This document shows, piece by piece, positions 34,205 through 44,407 of a DNA stretch of 64,000 bases. Source of the stretch: Chaetoceros tenuissimus (taxonomy: Eukaryota; Bacillariophyta; Thalassiosirophyceae; Chaetocerotales; Chaetocerotaceae). The notes under the pieces were generated by a model. It worked only from the letters and a program-made list of their open reading frames with translations, did not search any database and was not told the DNA's origin. Location: NCBI GenBank assembly GCA_021927905.1, contig BLLK01000047.1, positions 930,001 to 994,000 on the forward strand, read 5' to 3'. Both the position numbers and the translations under genes were made by a program. Each line of letters starts with the position of its first letter. Position 1 is the first letter of the stretch.

Positions 34205-35449
34205 TTATAAAAAGAAATCTTGATTGAGACTCTCAAACAAAGTTTCATCACTCAATTCTCCCAATTCAAAGGCGTTATCATCCATTGATGCCTCTCTATC
34301 GAGTACAGGAGATGCGTAATCTTGTTTCTTTCGTTCTAGTTCTTTAGCTTCTTGTTTCAACGTACAATTTGGTTGCTTAGCTCTGGAGAGATATTTGTAC
34401 AATCGTTTTCGTTCTCGTTTTTGCTTCTTTTTCTGTTTCGGTGATGTTTTAACCATGATTGTCGGTTTTATTTCTGTAGCATTTATATAAGACTCATCCT
34501 CCTGAGAACTTGAATTTAACATTGTGGAAAATACCTGGCTAAATGAAACAGCTTCTGGCTGTTGATGATCATAAGGTGATGGAGTCCGAGCCCATATCAT
34601 GTTATTCACTGGTTGGTAATGTTGACTTGGAGCAGGTGGTGAAAAGTTTCCACCAATAGCTGATTCATGTGCTATTGCTGCATGATTGTCATATGTTTGT
34701 TGGAATGGAGGATAATTGTATTCTAGATTTTGTGGATAACTTGCAGTGAAATGATTTGGATTGACATCGGACTCATGAATCTTATAATCGTAAGGAAAAT
34801 TGCACTGAATTTGATGACTTTCAACTTGCATGTTAAAATTGTTTACATACATGGCTTCTTTGATCGCGCAATCTCGTTCTTCTGGCTGAGATTCTTGCAT
34901 GAAAACTGGGAAAGTATCTTGACGTGTTTCCGCTTCTGTTGTATGATACGCATGCTTTCGATGTTCTTGTACTTTTCGATAAGCTTTCGTCTTTTTTCTC
35001 AAGGATGCAGCTTTCTCAGTAAGCTCCATGTATCTTCTGTGTAGGTACAGAGGTGTTCGATTAGGGATTCTCTTGGAAAGAGCTTGAAAGTCTTCACGCT
35101 TGAAGAAACTTCCATCAAACTTTCTATTGCTAGCTTCATGCTTTTTGTAGAAAGAAAGAATCATGGCATCCTCTTTTTTAATCTTTTCATATCTGGATTT
35201 GCATCTAGCTGCAGATTTACCCATTGTTTCACCATTTTCATTGACCATATGAAGTGCTATTACTTTCCAACATTCATCATTTAATTTTGAATATTTCTTT
35301 TTTTTCCAACGAGATACTAAAGCTAAAAGACGAGTTTCTTCTTTCTGATTCCAATCCTTTGAATTCCTGGATTTCGATGTTTTCATTGTTGGAGAATCAT
35401 GTTGTATATTTGCTTCAGATTCTGATTCACTCTTTACTATCGTTACCAT
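34205..35449 (-). CDS. Myb/SANT-like nuclear protein, 414 aa
   Basis: Residues about 30-100 form a Myb/SANT-like tri-helix: W in KDWNQKEETRLLALVSRW, then CWKVIALHM and CKSRYEKIKKED. A helical basic segment follows (SLRKKTKAYRKVQEH). The centre is Q/N/P-rich and disordered. A second basic cluster (SPKQKKKQKRERKRLYKYL) can serve as a nuclear signal, and the last 35 residues are acidic, like an activation tail. A transcription factor or chromatin-binding role is probable; the target is unknown. Single exon. Confidence 0.72.
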   Translation of the reverse strand: MVTIVKSESESEANIQHDSPTMKTSKSRNSKDWNQKEETRLLALVSRWKKKKYSKLNDECWKVIALHMVNENGETMGKSAARCKSRYEKIKKEDAMILSFYKKHEASNRKFDGSFFKREDFQALSKRIPNRTPLYLHRRYMELTEKAASLRKKTKAYRKVQEHRKHAYHTTEAETRQDTFPVFMQESQPEERDCAIKEAMYVNNFNMQVESHQIQCNFPYDYKIHESDVNPNHFTASYPQNLEYNYPPFQQTYDNHAAIAHESAIGGNFSPPAPSQHYQPVNNMIWARTPSPYDHQQPEAVSFSQVFSTMLNSSSQEDESYINATEIKPTIMVKTSPKQKKKQKRERKRLYKYLSRAKQPNCTLKQEAKELERKKQDYASPVLDREASMDDNAFELGELSDETLFESLNQDFFL

Positions 35450-35820
35450 TGTAAATTATGAATAACTCGGCATATCGTTTTGCATCTTTTCTCAATTCAA
35501 CTGAAAAAGGGCGAACATTTTAGCGATCGAGCTGCTTCAACACAGGTCACTTGGTCATGTAGAATGTCAACAGCATCGGCGAAACGAAATATGTGTAATT
35601 TCTGGCAGTTGCACGTTTCATCCATGGGGTTACGGTAATTATCGTTTTTTCCATTTTTCCAATTATTGAAATACACACAAATTGGAACTGTCACATCAAC
35701 TACATGTACACGTACGTTTGATCAGAATGTACAAAAAATACGTACGTTTATAAAATCTTGTTTGAAACATCCACTTTCAGAAATATTATATGTCGGCTCC
35801 TACGTTTTCTTATCATGACA
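35450..35820. other. Intergenic, upstream of the Myb/SANT-like gene
   Basis: Promoter side of the gene; several ACGTACGT-like palindromic steps near 35710-35750. No coding frame. Confidence 0.35.
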
Positions 35821-35839
35821 AAGTGAAGATGATCCAACT

Positions 35840-36130
35840 CGTAGCGTAGCGTCGTATAGCATCGATTAGCGTAGCGAAGCGTCGTATACCGAATAGCATC
35901 GAATAGCATCGCATAGAAATGTCCTCCACCGTTTAAAATACTACGAAAAATCATGACATGCAAAAGTAGCGTCGATTAGCGTAGCGAAGCGTCGTATACC
36001 GAATAGCATCGAATAGCATCGCATAGAAATGTCCTCCACCGTTTAAAATACTACGAAAAATCATGACATGCAAAAGTAGCGTCGCATATCGCATAGCATC
36101 GTATAGCATCGTATAGCGTTCTATAGCATG
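35840..36130. repeat. Minisatellite: two identical 110-bp units built from 10-bp steps
   Basis: Units at 35863-35972 and 35973-36082 are identical. Inside and around them a 10-base step, (G/C)(T/A)ATAGCATC, recurs (for example GAATAGCATC twice, GTATAGCATC twice near 36100). Frames across it are simple-repeat translations and are not genes. Confidence 0.9.
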
Positions 36131-36625
36131 ACATGACCATTCCACAATGTACGTACTAATGTAGGACCCGATTTCATTTGCAGCTTGTGAAGTTTTACAG
36201 AAAAATAAAATAAACAAAAAGAAAAAGAAGCACAATATTCAAAATTATTCGTTTGGTACAGTTTTGGTACCTACCTACGAAATAAAGTCAAACAAAATTC
36301 TATATTTTTGGGAAAAGCAGAAATTTCCAGCAAAAAACATGAATTACCGTAACTCCCTTCCGTTCCAGGACTGAAAATTGAAAATTGATGAACATCCTAG
36401 CTGTTTTAATGAAGAATTTTACCTGGGCTATTTCACTAGCCATAGATAAATTCGCATCCATCATCATCATCGCTACAGTTTTCTAGTCTTCTTTTTATAC
36501 TTTTAGCTGCAACAGTCCAGCTACTTCACTGCTAGCTAGTAACTGAAGTTGTTGTGTGTATTTTGAAACAAAAGTTCATCAAAGAATTGACCTTCACTGC
36601 CATCTCGTTTATTATAATCTCAGCA
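36131..36625. other. Intergenic between minisatellite and ER-type gene
   Basis: No supported gene or repeat. It includes the leader of the following gene. Confidence 0.4.
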
Positions 36626-37183
36626 ATGGCAAAAATACGGAAAGCATCGGAGGAATACAAATCACCAATACATCCTCTCATCAAACTCCTATTCATTCTA
36701 CTCATTCTTCTACTAATGCCCAAACTCGTAACTTCCAAAAGAAGAACAGGCGTCAATAAGCGTAAAATTAAGAGAATTCAGAAATCACTGAATATAGTCA
36801 AGTCAAACTGTATAGATTCATGTGATCCTAGTAAAATGGCTGAGAATCAAATGTGTATAAGTAAATGTATGAATGAGGATTGTCATGGTGAAATATATGG
36901 AGAAGAACATGGAGGGGAATTGGAGTTGGGAGAAGTTGACGAATTGAGAAATAAAGCTTTTGAGCAGTGTGTCAAAGATGCGATTCGAAGGGAACAAGTT
37001 GCTGCTCGGAATAATGTAGCGAATGTAGCTGCTTCTGTAGATGCGCACGATGGCTCTATTGAATCTATTGGTGACGATGAAGAAGAAAACGATGAAGATG
37101 AAGAAGTAGTAGATATAGAAGAGAATGAGAACAATGGTGAAGAACTTGAATATATGCAAGATGAAATCATCTCAGAGGAGTAG
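36626..37183 (+). CDS. Small ER/secretory Cys-motif membrane protein, 185 aa
   Basis: Start chosen at ATG 36626 (MAKIRKASEEY); the frame is open upstream to 36554 without ATG. One membrane segment (LLFILLILLLMP, about residues 20-37) is followed by a basic stretch. Then comes a lumenal-type Cys block CIDSC-x10-CISKC-x4-C leading into HGEIYGEEHGG..GEVDELR..AFEQC. The last 50 residues are strongly acidic. The C..C/EIYG/GEVD/C arrangement resembles a small uncharacterised secretory-pathway family I recall from plants. The family link is tentative and the function unknown. Confidence 0.65.
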   Translation: MAKIRKASEEYKSPIHPLIKLLFILLILLLMPKLVTSKRRTGVNKRKIKRIQKSLNIVKSNCIDSCDPSKMAENQMCISKCMNEDCHGEIYGEEHGGELELGEVDELRNKAFEQCVKDAIRREQVAARNNVANVAASVDAHDGSIESIGDDEEENDEDEEVVDIEENENNGEELEYMQDEIISEE

Positions 37184-37611
37184 GAAAATTTCCTCGTGTC
37201 TTCGTCGTAAATAATAGAAATAGTTTTATAGACGAATTAGAAACAATAGCTTTAGTAGATGACATATAAATAAGAAAAAGCTTCAAGTTTCATTTATGTT
37301 CTTATCTATCATAGGTAGTCTAAACGAAACAAACAAAACAACATTCATTAGATATTTTATATTTCCTTCACCATTAAACTTCGGAGAAACGGAGTAATAC
37401 CATGATTTACTACGTACTGTATTGAAGAATCAAATCGTTCCTGACATTAGGCTTCTCATTCCTTTTGCCTCTCCCCAGACCACGACACGCGAATAGATAG
37501 ACGACATACACAGCAGAAAAATTAAAAAATATTTTGGAACACAAATAGAAGTAGTTAAAGTAGAGATTAAATTGAAAACAAACTCATTGATTCATAAACG
37601 TACTGAACAAT
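37184..37611. other. Intergenic, 5' flank of the CDPK
   Basis: AT-rich; no frame or repeat of note. Confidence 0.4.
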
Positions 37612-39243
37612 ATGGCGCTAAAGGAGATGGAGATTGCAAATGTGCCCCAGCCAGCTTCAACAGAACATAGTACCATCATTATCACGAGTAGCAACCACTC
37701 CACAAAAGGAAAACAGCAAGAGGAATGTGATCAGGATCCTTATGTCGACTCGTCTTCATCACCGGTAATACATTTGAACAACCTAATACCTAATAAAGAA
37801 CTGAATAGAAAGTTAAAGATATGGGGAATCTACGAAAAAGTGGCTCTGATTGGGGAAGGTTCAATTAGTAACATCTATAGAGTACGGAAAAGAACATCGC
37901 CGCAAAAGGGCTTCCTATGTTGCTTTTCTCGTTCGAAACAATACAAAGAGGATGAATCAAGTCATGCAAACAGTACCTATTACGCACTGAAAACAATTGA
38001 TACTCGATTAGTGAATGAATCATATCTGGAAGAAATGAGACACGAGATTGACATCTTCAAATCGTTAGATCATCCACATCTACTCAAAGCTTACGAAACA
38101 TATCATAGTCAAAAAAAGATTTGTATCATTATGGAGCTCTGCACCGGAGGTGACTTGTACAGTCGTCTCCCTTATTCTGAACGACAAGCGGGAGAAATTA
38201 TGACGTCTCTTTTATCGGCTGTCAGTTACATGCATAAGAACAACATTATGCATCGTGATCTTAAATTTGAAAATATCATGTTTGAATCAGATGCAAGAGA
38301 TGCCCCTGTAAAAATTATAGATTTTGGTCTATCGAAAAAGTATTTGGACCCTAGCGTTGTCGTTAGTGAGCGCGTAGGGACCATTTACACAATGGCGCCA
38401 GAGGTAATTGAAACAAAGCCTTATTCTTTCAAGGCGGATATGTTTTCCTTGGGAGTCATTGTATACATGCTGTTATCTCATCAGAAACCATTCTGGGGGA
38501 TGAATAAGTGGGAATTAGAAAGATCTATTACAGCATGTATCTATAATTTTGATGGAAAAGTGTGGAAAACAATTACAAACGACGCAAAGGATTTTATTAG
38601 GTCTATTCTCATTAAGAATCCAGACAAAAGGCTCTCAGCAGAAGAAGCCAAAAAGCATATCTGGCTACAAAAAATGAGTTTGCTGTCATCGAAAATACCT
38701 GATCCAAGTCTCATTGATGATGTAGAGCAAAGTTTAGTTCGATATGCTGACTCGGGTGAATTCAAGAGACTGGTTCTAAATGTTCTAGCGCATCGAACTA
38801 CTTCGGATGATATCAAAAATTTAAGGGTTGCATTCGACTCTTTTGACAGTGAAAATGATGGAATAATATCACACAAAGAGTTCAAAGAACAGCTTCTAAG
38901 ATTCAATCTGAGCGAAGAAGAGGTGAATAAAATGTTTGAGAGTATCGATGTCAATCATACAGGAAACATTCTATACCATGAATTCCTTGCTGCAACTTTA
39001 GAAACTCAGCACTACATAGAGGAAGCAAAATTAAGAGATGCATTTGATAGTATAGACTCAGACGAAAGTGGTTATATCAGCAAAGAAGATCTGTATAGCA
39101 TTTTGGGAAACAATTGCCTAGAATCTTATATTGAACAAATTATTCAAGAGGTGGATACAGACAGTGATGGTCTTGTGTCATTTGAGGACGTTCTCAAAGT
39201 TTTTCGCGACCAAAAGAAAAGTGATGTCTTAAACAACATGTAA
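37612..39243 (+). CDS. CDPK: Calcium-dependent protein kinase, 543 aa
   Basis: Ser/Thr kinase domain, residues about 75-350, with catalytic Lys126 (YALKTID), HRDLKFEN at 214 and DFG at 237-239, then APEVIE. The Gly loop is GEGSISNIYRV, so the third Gly is replaced. A 25-residue Cys/Ser-rich insert sits between the loop and the catalytic Lys. After a junction segment come four EF hands (DSENDGIIS, DVNHTGNIL, DSDESGYIS, DTDSDGLVS), all with Asp at position 1. There is no N-terminal Gly for myristoylation. It couples calcium signals to phosphorylation; substrates are unknown. Single exon. Confidence 0.95.
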   Translation: MALKEMEIANVPQPASTEHSTIIITSSNHSTKGKQQEECDQDPYVDSSSSPVIHLNNLIPNKELNRKLKIWGIYEKVALIGEGSISNIYRVRKRTSPQKGFLCCFSRSKQYKEDESSHANSTYYALKTIDTRLVNESYLEEMRHEIDIFKSLDHPHLLKAYETYHSQKKICIIMELCTGGDLYSRLPYSERQAGEIMTSLLSAVSYMHKNNIMHRDLKFENIMFESDARDAPVKIIDFGLSKKYLDPSVVVSERVGTIYTMAPEVIETKPYSFKADMFSLGVIVYMLLSHQKPFWGMNKWELERSITACIYNFDGKVWKTITNDAKDFIRSILIKNPDKRLSAEEAKKHIWLQKMSLLSSKIPDPSLIDDVEQSLVRYADSGEFKRLVLNVLAHRTTSDDIKNLRVAFDSFDSENDGIISHKEFKEQLLRFNLSEEEVNKMFESIDVNHTGNILYHEFLAATLETQHYIEEAKLRDAFDSIDSDESGYISKEDLYSILGNNCLESYIEQIIQEVDTDSDGLVSFEDVLKVFRDQKKSDVLNNM

Positions 39244-39430
39244 GATTGATGTATGTGAATTTATATGTGAATACAATAACGTAATGTTCAAAAATATTCG
39301 TAGGGATAAACTCTTGGATATCCCCTGCTCTTTTAGCTAATAAATACTTCAATTTGCTCAAGACGATAGATGAGGCAACTTATTTGTGGTTTTATGAAAT
39401 TACTTGCCATAAATTGGTTTCAATAGAGCT

Positions 39431-41287
39431 TCAGTACATTGGAAAAGATGGATCTATTTCTTCTTTCCAAGCATTTAATCCACCTTTGATATTGTATATT
39501 TTCATCCAAGGTATCACCTCTTTCAACATTTTTGTGGCTTCCATAGAAGCTATGCCTCTTCTACATAAGCAGAAAATGGGTAAGGCGCCATTTTCGGATA
39601 ATGTTTTTATCTCGTCTAGATGATTATTTAAATTTCCGAGCTCAATGTTGACGGAATCTTTCAAGGAACATAGATCATATTGACGCTTCACCCGCACATC
39701 TAGAAGAAGGTGTTTCTCCCCCTCCTTTACAACTTTGTAATACTCATGACAAGTTTTATTCCACTCTTGAGGAATCTTGGAAGTCGCAATAATACCACAC
39801 TGCTGTGGTCCTCGTGCTACCGATGATACAGACTTACTAGCTTCCATATTTCTTATACTTGGATCAGGACTGCAAACCGCACAGTTTGACCTCCTTTTGC
39901 CCTTTTTAATACACATAAATGAACATCGTAGTGAATCATACATCAATAGTCTATCATGCATGGTGCTTCCTGTCTCAGTCAACACTTTCAGAGTTTCAAT
40001 TGCTTGTAAAATACCAATTAAACCTGGCACCGGACCCAAAACTCCATTGTCGGAACAACTCTTTGCACCTTCCGTTGGATTTACTTTTGGATAGAGACAA
40101 CGATAACATGCTGAATTTTTATATCCGTATACTGTCAATTGACCTTCTACTCCCATCGCACTACCTGAAATCAATGGTTTATGATTAAGAACGCAAGCAT
40201 CATTTACCAAATATCGCGTTTGTGGATTATCGCAAGCATCGACTACACAATCGTGTTGCTGAACTAAAGTCATTGCATTCTCAAAAGTCAACATTTCGGT
40301 CACTGTTTTGCAATTTATTGTAGGATTTAACTTTTTCATGGCTAAACATGCAGATTCAGCCTTGTTCATCCCTACCCTATCATTGGTATGAATAACTTGT
40401 CTATGAAGATTGGACATATCCACATTATCAAAATCTACCACTGTAATGTTTCCAATTCCAGATGATGCAAGATAGAGTAAGACCGTCGATCCAATACCAC
40501 CTGCTCCGATAACTAGCACCGACGATGAAAGTAGTTTCTGTTGACCCTTAACTCCCCATCCTTCCGATAAAAGTAATTGCCTTGAGTAGCGTGCAATAGA
40601 ATCTGGCGAAAGACTATTTTGTCGTGCATTTTCGACTATTTCTTGGTCGATGTTTGGATGTATTTGTTCAGTTGCATCAATATCTATAGTATCTTGCTTC
40701 AAACTTTTCAATTCATCTTCTAAGGACTTGATTTTATCTTGATACTCTTGTTCCTTTTGTTGCTGAAGCTTGATTTGTTTCTGAAATAGAATTCTCTGGT
40801 GCTTCATTTCTTCTTCCTTCTCTGCCAGCTGTTTTTGCAAATCACCAATCTTCTCAATATAATTCTCGGAAGTATTCACATTTCCTACCAGACCAATTTC
40901 ACGAGATCTTTCTTCTGACAAGTTGACATTCATAATACTTTCTTCTAATTCATTCACTTCCAATGAATCGTTTACTTCGTGAGATCCTACATTGACATCT
41001 AGAATTTCCGATAAGATCTGATCATCTTGAGATAATAATTGTACAGCTGATTTGGATAAACCTCTTCGAAACATGCTTCCTGCCGACTTTCCTTTCGGCT
41101 GTGCTTGTGGTTGACCTGATACATGATCATCTATTGTCTCTGTTTTATTGGGAAGATTAACGTATAAACTTTCATCATCGATACTGCAATGAAGAGAAGA
41201 TGCACTTGCTGCCGCTAAAGAACTGTCTCCATCATCTGACTTGACTGCTCTTTTGGACGAGTTTCTTCTCCTCACTGGTATTGGCAT
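39431..41287 (-). CDS. MOCS3: MOCS3/UBA4-type E1-like adenylyl- and sulfurtransferase, 618 aa
   Basis: Activates ubiquitin-like Urm1 and/or the MoaD-type molybdopterin synthase subunit, then loads sulfur. After a roughly 200-residue Ser-rich and coiled-coil extension comes the ThiF/E1 domain: nucleotide loop [45 protein letters not shown], zinc pairs CYRC and CAVC, and the catalytic CSDNGVLGP. The C-terminal rhodanese domain has the active loop FCLCRRGIASM. The extension is unusual for the family. The gene's first 828 bases plus 116 bases of 5' flank are perfectly repeated immediately upstream, so its own native upstream region beyond 116 bases has been displaced. Confidence 0.93.
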   Translation of the reverse strand: MPIPVRRRNSSKRAVKSDDGDSSLAAASASSLHCSIDDESLYVNLPNKTETIDDHVSGQPQAQPKGKSAGSMFRRGLSKSAVQLLSQDDQILSEILDVNVGSHEVNDSLEVNELEESIMNVNLSEERSREIGLVGNVNTSENYIEKIGDLQKQLAEKEEEMKHQRILFQKQIKLQQQKEQEYQDKIKSLEDELKSLKQDTIDIDATEQIHPNIDQEIVENARQNSLSPDSIARYSRQLLLSEGWGVKGQQKLLSSSVLVIGAGGIGSTVLLYLASSGIGNITVVDFDNVDMSNLHRQVIHTNDRVGMNKAESACLAMKKLNPTINCKTVTEMLTFENAMTLVQQHDCVVDACDNPQTRYLVNDACVLNHKPLISGSAMGVEGQLTVYGYKNSACYRCLYPKVNPTEGAKSCSDNGVLGPVPGLIGILQAIETLKVLTETGSTMHDRLLMYDSLRCSFMCIKKGKRRSNCAVCSPDPSIRNMEASKSVSSVARGPQQCGIIATSKIPQEWNKTCHEYYKVVKEGEKHLLLDVRVKRQYDLCSLKDSVNIELGNLNNHLDEIKTLSENGALPIFCLCRRGIASMEATKMLKEVIPWMKIYNIKGGLNAWKEEIDPSFPMY

Positions 41288-41403
41288 TTTTTCTATAGTT
41301 ATATAACGAAATAGTCAGACCTATCACTATCGCATGGACCTATATATAATATTATTATTTCGGCGCCTGTAGCACTTTACATAATGGAACTTTTTGATCT
41401 TTC
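40460..41403 (-). repeat. 944-bp tandem duplication, unit A
   Basis: Base-for-base identical to 41404-42347 wherever compared. It holds the promoter-proximal 116 bases and the first roughly 276 codons of the intact MOCS3 gene. Confidence 0.93.
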
Positions 41404-42231
41404 AGATGATGCAAGATAGAGTAAGACCGTCGATCCAATACCACCTGCTCCGATAACTAGCACCGACGATGAAAGTAGTTTCTGTTGACCCTTAACTCCC
41501 CATCCTTCCGATAAAAGTAATTGCCTTGAGTAGCGTGCAATAGAATCTGGCGAAAGACTATTTTGTCGTGCATTTTCGACTATTTCTTGGTCGATGTTTG
41601 GATGTATTTGTTCAGTTGCATCAATATCTATAGTATCTTGCTTCAAACTTTTCAATTCATCTTCTAAGGACTTGATTTTATCTTGATACTCTTGTTCCTT
41701 TTGTTGCTGAAGCTTGATTTGTTTCTGAAATAGAATTCTCTGGTGCTTCATTTCTTCTTCCTTCTCTGCCAGCTGTTTTTGCAAATCACCAATCTTCTCA
41801 ATATAATTCTCGGAAGTATTCACATTTCCTACCAGACCAATTTCACGAGATCTTTCTTCTGACAAGTTGACATTCATAATACTTTCTTCTAATTCATTCA
41901 CTTCCAATGAATCGTTTACTTCGTGAGATCCTACATTGACATCTAGAATTTCCGATAAGATCTGATCATCTTGAGATAATAATTGTACAGCTGATTTGGA
42001 TAAACCTCTTCGAAACATGCTTCCTGCCGACTTTCCTTTCGGCTGTGCTTGTGGTTGACCTGATACATGATCATCTATTGTCTCTGTTTTATTGGGAAGA
42101 TTAACGTATAAACTTTCATCATCGATACTGCAATGAAGAGAAGATGCACTTGCTGCCGCTAAAGAACTGTCTCCATCATCTGACTTGACTGCTCTTTTGG
42201 ACGAGTTTCTTCTCCTCACTGGTATTGGCAT
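41377..42231 (-). pseudogene. Truncated MOCS3 duplicate, 284 codons
   Basis: Reads exactly as the intact neighbour through [20 protein letters not shown], then meets the duplication joint and ends in ERSKSSIM. It keeps the coiled coil and nucleotide loop but lacks the catalytic Cys and rhodanese domain, so it cannot be a working enzyme. It holds the original upstream promoter region. It could be expressed as a short N-terminal protein. Confidence 0.85.
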
Positions 42232-42347
42232 TTTTTCTATAGTTATATAACGAAATAGTCAGACCTATCACTATCGCATGGACCTATATATAATATTATT
42301 ATTTCGGCGCCTGTAGCACTTTACATAATGGAACTTTTTGATCTTTC
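41404..42347 (-). repeat. 944-bp tandem duplication, unit B
   Basis: Second unit. The joint between units is at 41403/41404 (GATCTTTC then AGATGATG), with at most one to three bases of shared sequence. Confidence 0.93.
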
Positions 42348-42660
42348 TTGCTTCTTGTTTATTCTTCCAGCAGTTGAAGTTGGTGGCTGATGTCGCGACG
42401 ATTGATTGGTTGTGGAGAGGTCAATTATGCGACAAATATACAGTGTCAAGATTTGAAGTTTAGGCCTTTTAAAAATGAGTCTCCTCCTCGTCTCCTCACC
42501 ACCACAAAAAATAAATTCAAAATCTTTTTTTGATGGGAGAGATATGAGTCTAGTTTTGACGACGCAATGAGTACCACAACACTAACGAAAAGAATTAGTA
42601 CCAATAGCATTTCTTGTTGGAATTAAGCTTTTACCAAAGAGTCTTCACTGTACCCATATC
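42348..42660. other. Divergent promoter region
   Basis: Original upstream region of MOCS3 shared with the next plus-strand gene. No coding frame. Confidence 0.4.
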
Positions 42661-43558
42661 ATGTCTTTGATTGAAATTCCAGCCGAGCAATGTCTAGATC
42701 TTCCTTTTCATAAACCATGTCCAGTCTACATATACGAGAGGACTAGTATAGATTCTTCAAACAAGAACTTTACAACTACCATAGCTGGTAAAGGATACAT
42801 TGAAGATGCGTTCTTTCGCATGAAACAAGATCGTACATCATGTGAGGTTGTATACAAGGTCAAACCGATCCATCAAATATCTATGCAAATTGTAGAATCT
42901 AGTTTGATCCGATACATGACTGGATGTAAAGTCATTGTGTCCAACCAAGCTTTTCAAAAAGACCCTATTCTATATTCTAAACTAAGCCAGCAGAGTGAGA
43001 CTTTGACTGGATACATTCTGGGCACTTGTGAAATACCCAAAGATGATTCAAGATATTCAGAAGAAGATACATTTTGGTACTCGGTCAAAATTTTTGATAG
43101 TATCTTACATGAAGTTAGTCCAAAGTTTCTTAGTTATCAATCCGCGTTTGGTAAATCTGTACAGGATGAGACACAACAAGAAAAGGTACCAATGGCTACA
43201 ATACAAACATCTGTGCAAGAATCAGAATTGGAAAGTATGGCTACAAGGACGAGTGTCAGTTATTCCAATCATGATCGTAATGAAGCACATGAAAAGCCAT
43301 CGTTAAAACCAGAGATTGTTTCCATGCATGAAGTCACGAATGATAATTACTACCATGACTTATTTGATGATGTCAAGAAAGGAACTGTCAGTGTAAAAAC
43401 TATCTTATCTCGTATCAGTGCTGGAAAAGATACAATTTTCCACGACGGAAAAAGTAAGTGTTGTTTTAGACTGAATACAAACAGGTGTTTTCTTTTGCTC
43501 TCATTGGTCATATTTCTTTTGTATAGAATTATGTCTTCACTTTCATGTTAGCCCATAG
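42661..43558 (+). CDS. Unrecognised protein, 274 aa, two exons
   Basis: Exon 1 is 42661-43453 and exon 2 is 43527-43558. The 73-base intron (GTAAGT...TATAG, phase 1) gives the end DGKKLCLHFHVSP. Without splicing the frame runs to 43551 and gains an artificial hydrophobic tail. The first about 170 residues look folded (FHKPCPVYIYERTS, GKGYIEDAFFRMKQD, GTCEIPKDDSRYSEEDTFWY); the remainder is polar. I recognise no family. Its last exon overlaps the 3' end of the aminotransferase gene on the other strand by about 30 bases. Confidence 0.6.
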
Positions 43559-44350
43559 AAAATGAACATCATGTGATAGTTCATTATCCAAAATCTCTAA
43601 AACCGATTTGAACTTTGAATCTGCTGGTTCGTGTATACTTAGTGCATATATCTCATCTACCACAGTATGTATGTCCCCCTTCGACCGTGCCCAGTTGATA
43701 CAATTTTGAATTATTTCGGGTGCATAGACTGTTCCCAAAGGATTATTAGGATTGGTCAACAAGAGCATTTTAACATTCAGTCCTTGTTCTTTACACGTTT
43801 CAAAGGCTATATCTAAATCTACATCCGTTGGACCAGTTTCTGGATTTTGCATATGAACTGGAAATGGCACCAACTTGGCAAGAACTTTCATATCGCTTTC
43901 AAAAGCAGCGTAATAAGGGGCAGGGATCAAAACAACTTCTTGTTCTTCACAAAGGGAAAGGAAGAGTCCATTTAATAACCCAGCGCACCCACTTCCTAAG
44001 ATAACATTGTTTGCATCAATACCGTCTGATTTGTAAAACTTGCGAGAAAGAAATCTAGCCACTGATTCACGGACGGACATTATACCTCTCATGTCATTGT
44101 AACAATAATTATCGAATTCTTCAAACACTGCAGAGGTACTGGATTGATTTAATCTCTTGGAAAGTGCCGGTAGAACAAGTTTATTTTCTGCTACACAAAG
44201 TGCAATTCTTCCATGTGGATTGTTTGAAGGGTGACAAGGATCTTGCAAGGCTTGAAAGAATGAGCCGAGGTATGGTAATGGCGGTTTCAGTGCACGCTTT
44301 CCTCTGCTACTAATATACAGAGGTGAGGATTCTTCTTTCTCGGTTGACAT
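43529..44350 (-). pseudogene. ACC-synthase-like PLP aminotransferase, 3'-truncated (273 codons)
   Basis: Class I/II aminotransferase of the 1-aminocyclopropane-1-carboxylate-synthase type: CVAENKL, NYCYNDMRGIMSVRESVARF, ILGSGCAGLLNGLF, PAPYYAAFESDM, LLLTNPNNPLGTVY and VVDEIYALSIH. The frame stops just after HFLWA, exactly where the family continues into the S-K-x-F segment holding the PLP-binding lysine. That lysine and the C-terminal 130-150 residues are absent, and no remainder is visible nearby. It is either a broken gene or one with an unseen distal exon overlapping the plus-strand gene. A hAT element lies 57 bases upstream of its start. Confidence 0.7.
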
Positions 44351-44399
44351 TGCTGATATATGATTTTTAGAATTTCAACTCCTAAATAGAGGTAAGTAG

Positions 44400-44407
44400 A
44401 CTAGCGT
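44400..44407. repeat. hAT target duplication, left (ACTAGCGT)
   Basis: Identical 8-mer at 45591-45598; 8 bp is the hallmark hAT target duplication. Confidence 0.92.

Noticed and set aside
35840-36130. CRISPR-like repeat array
   Set aside because: No spacers; direct tandem minisatellite in a eukaryotic genome.
35748-36235. Minus-strand frames across the minisatellite
   Set aside because: Translation of the repeat itself (RYTTLRYANR-like).
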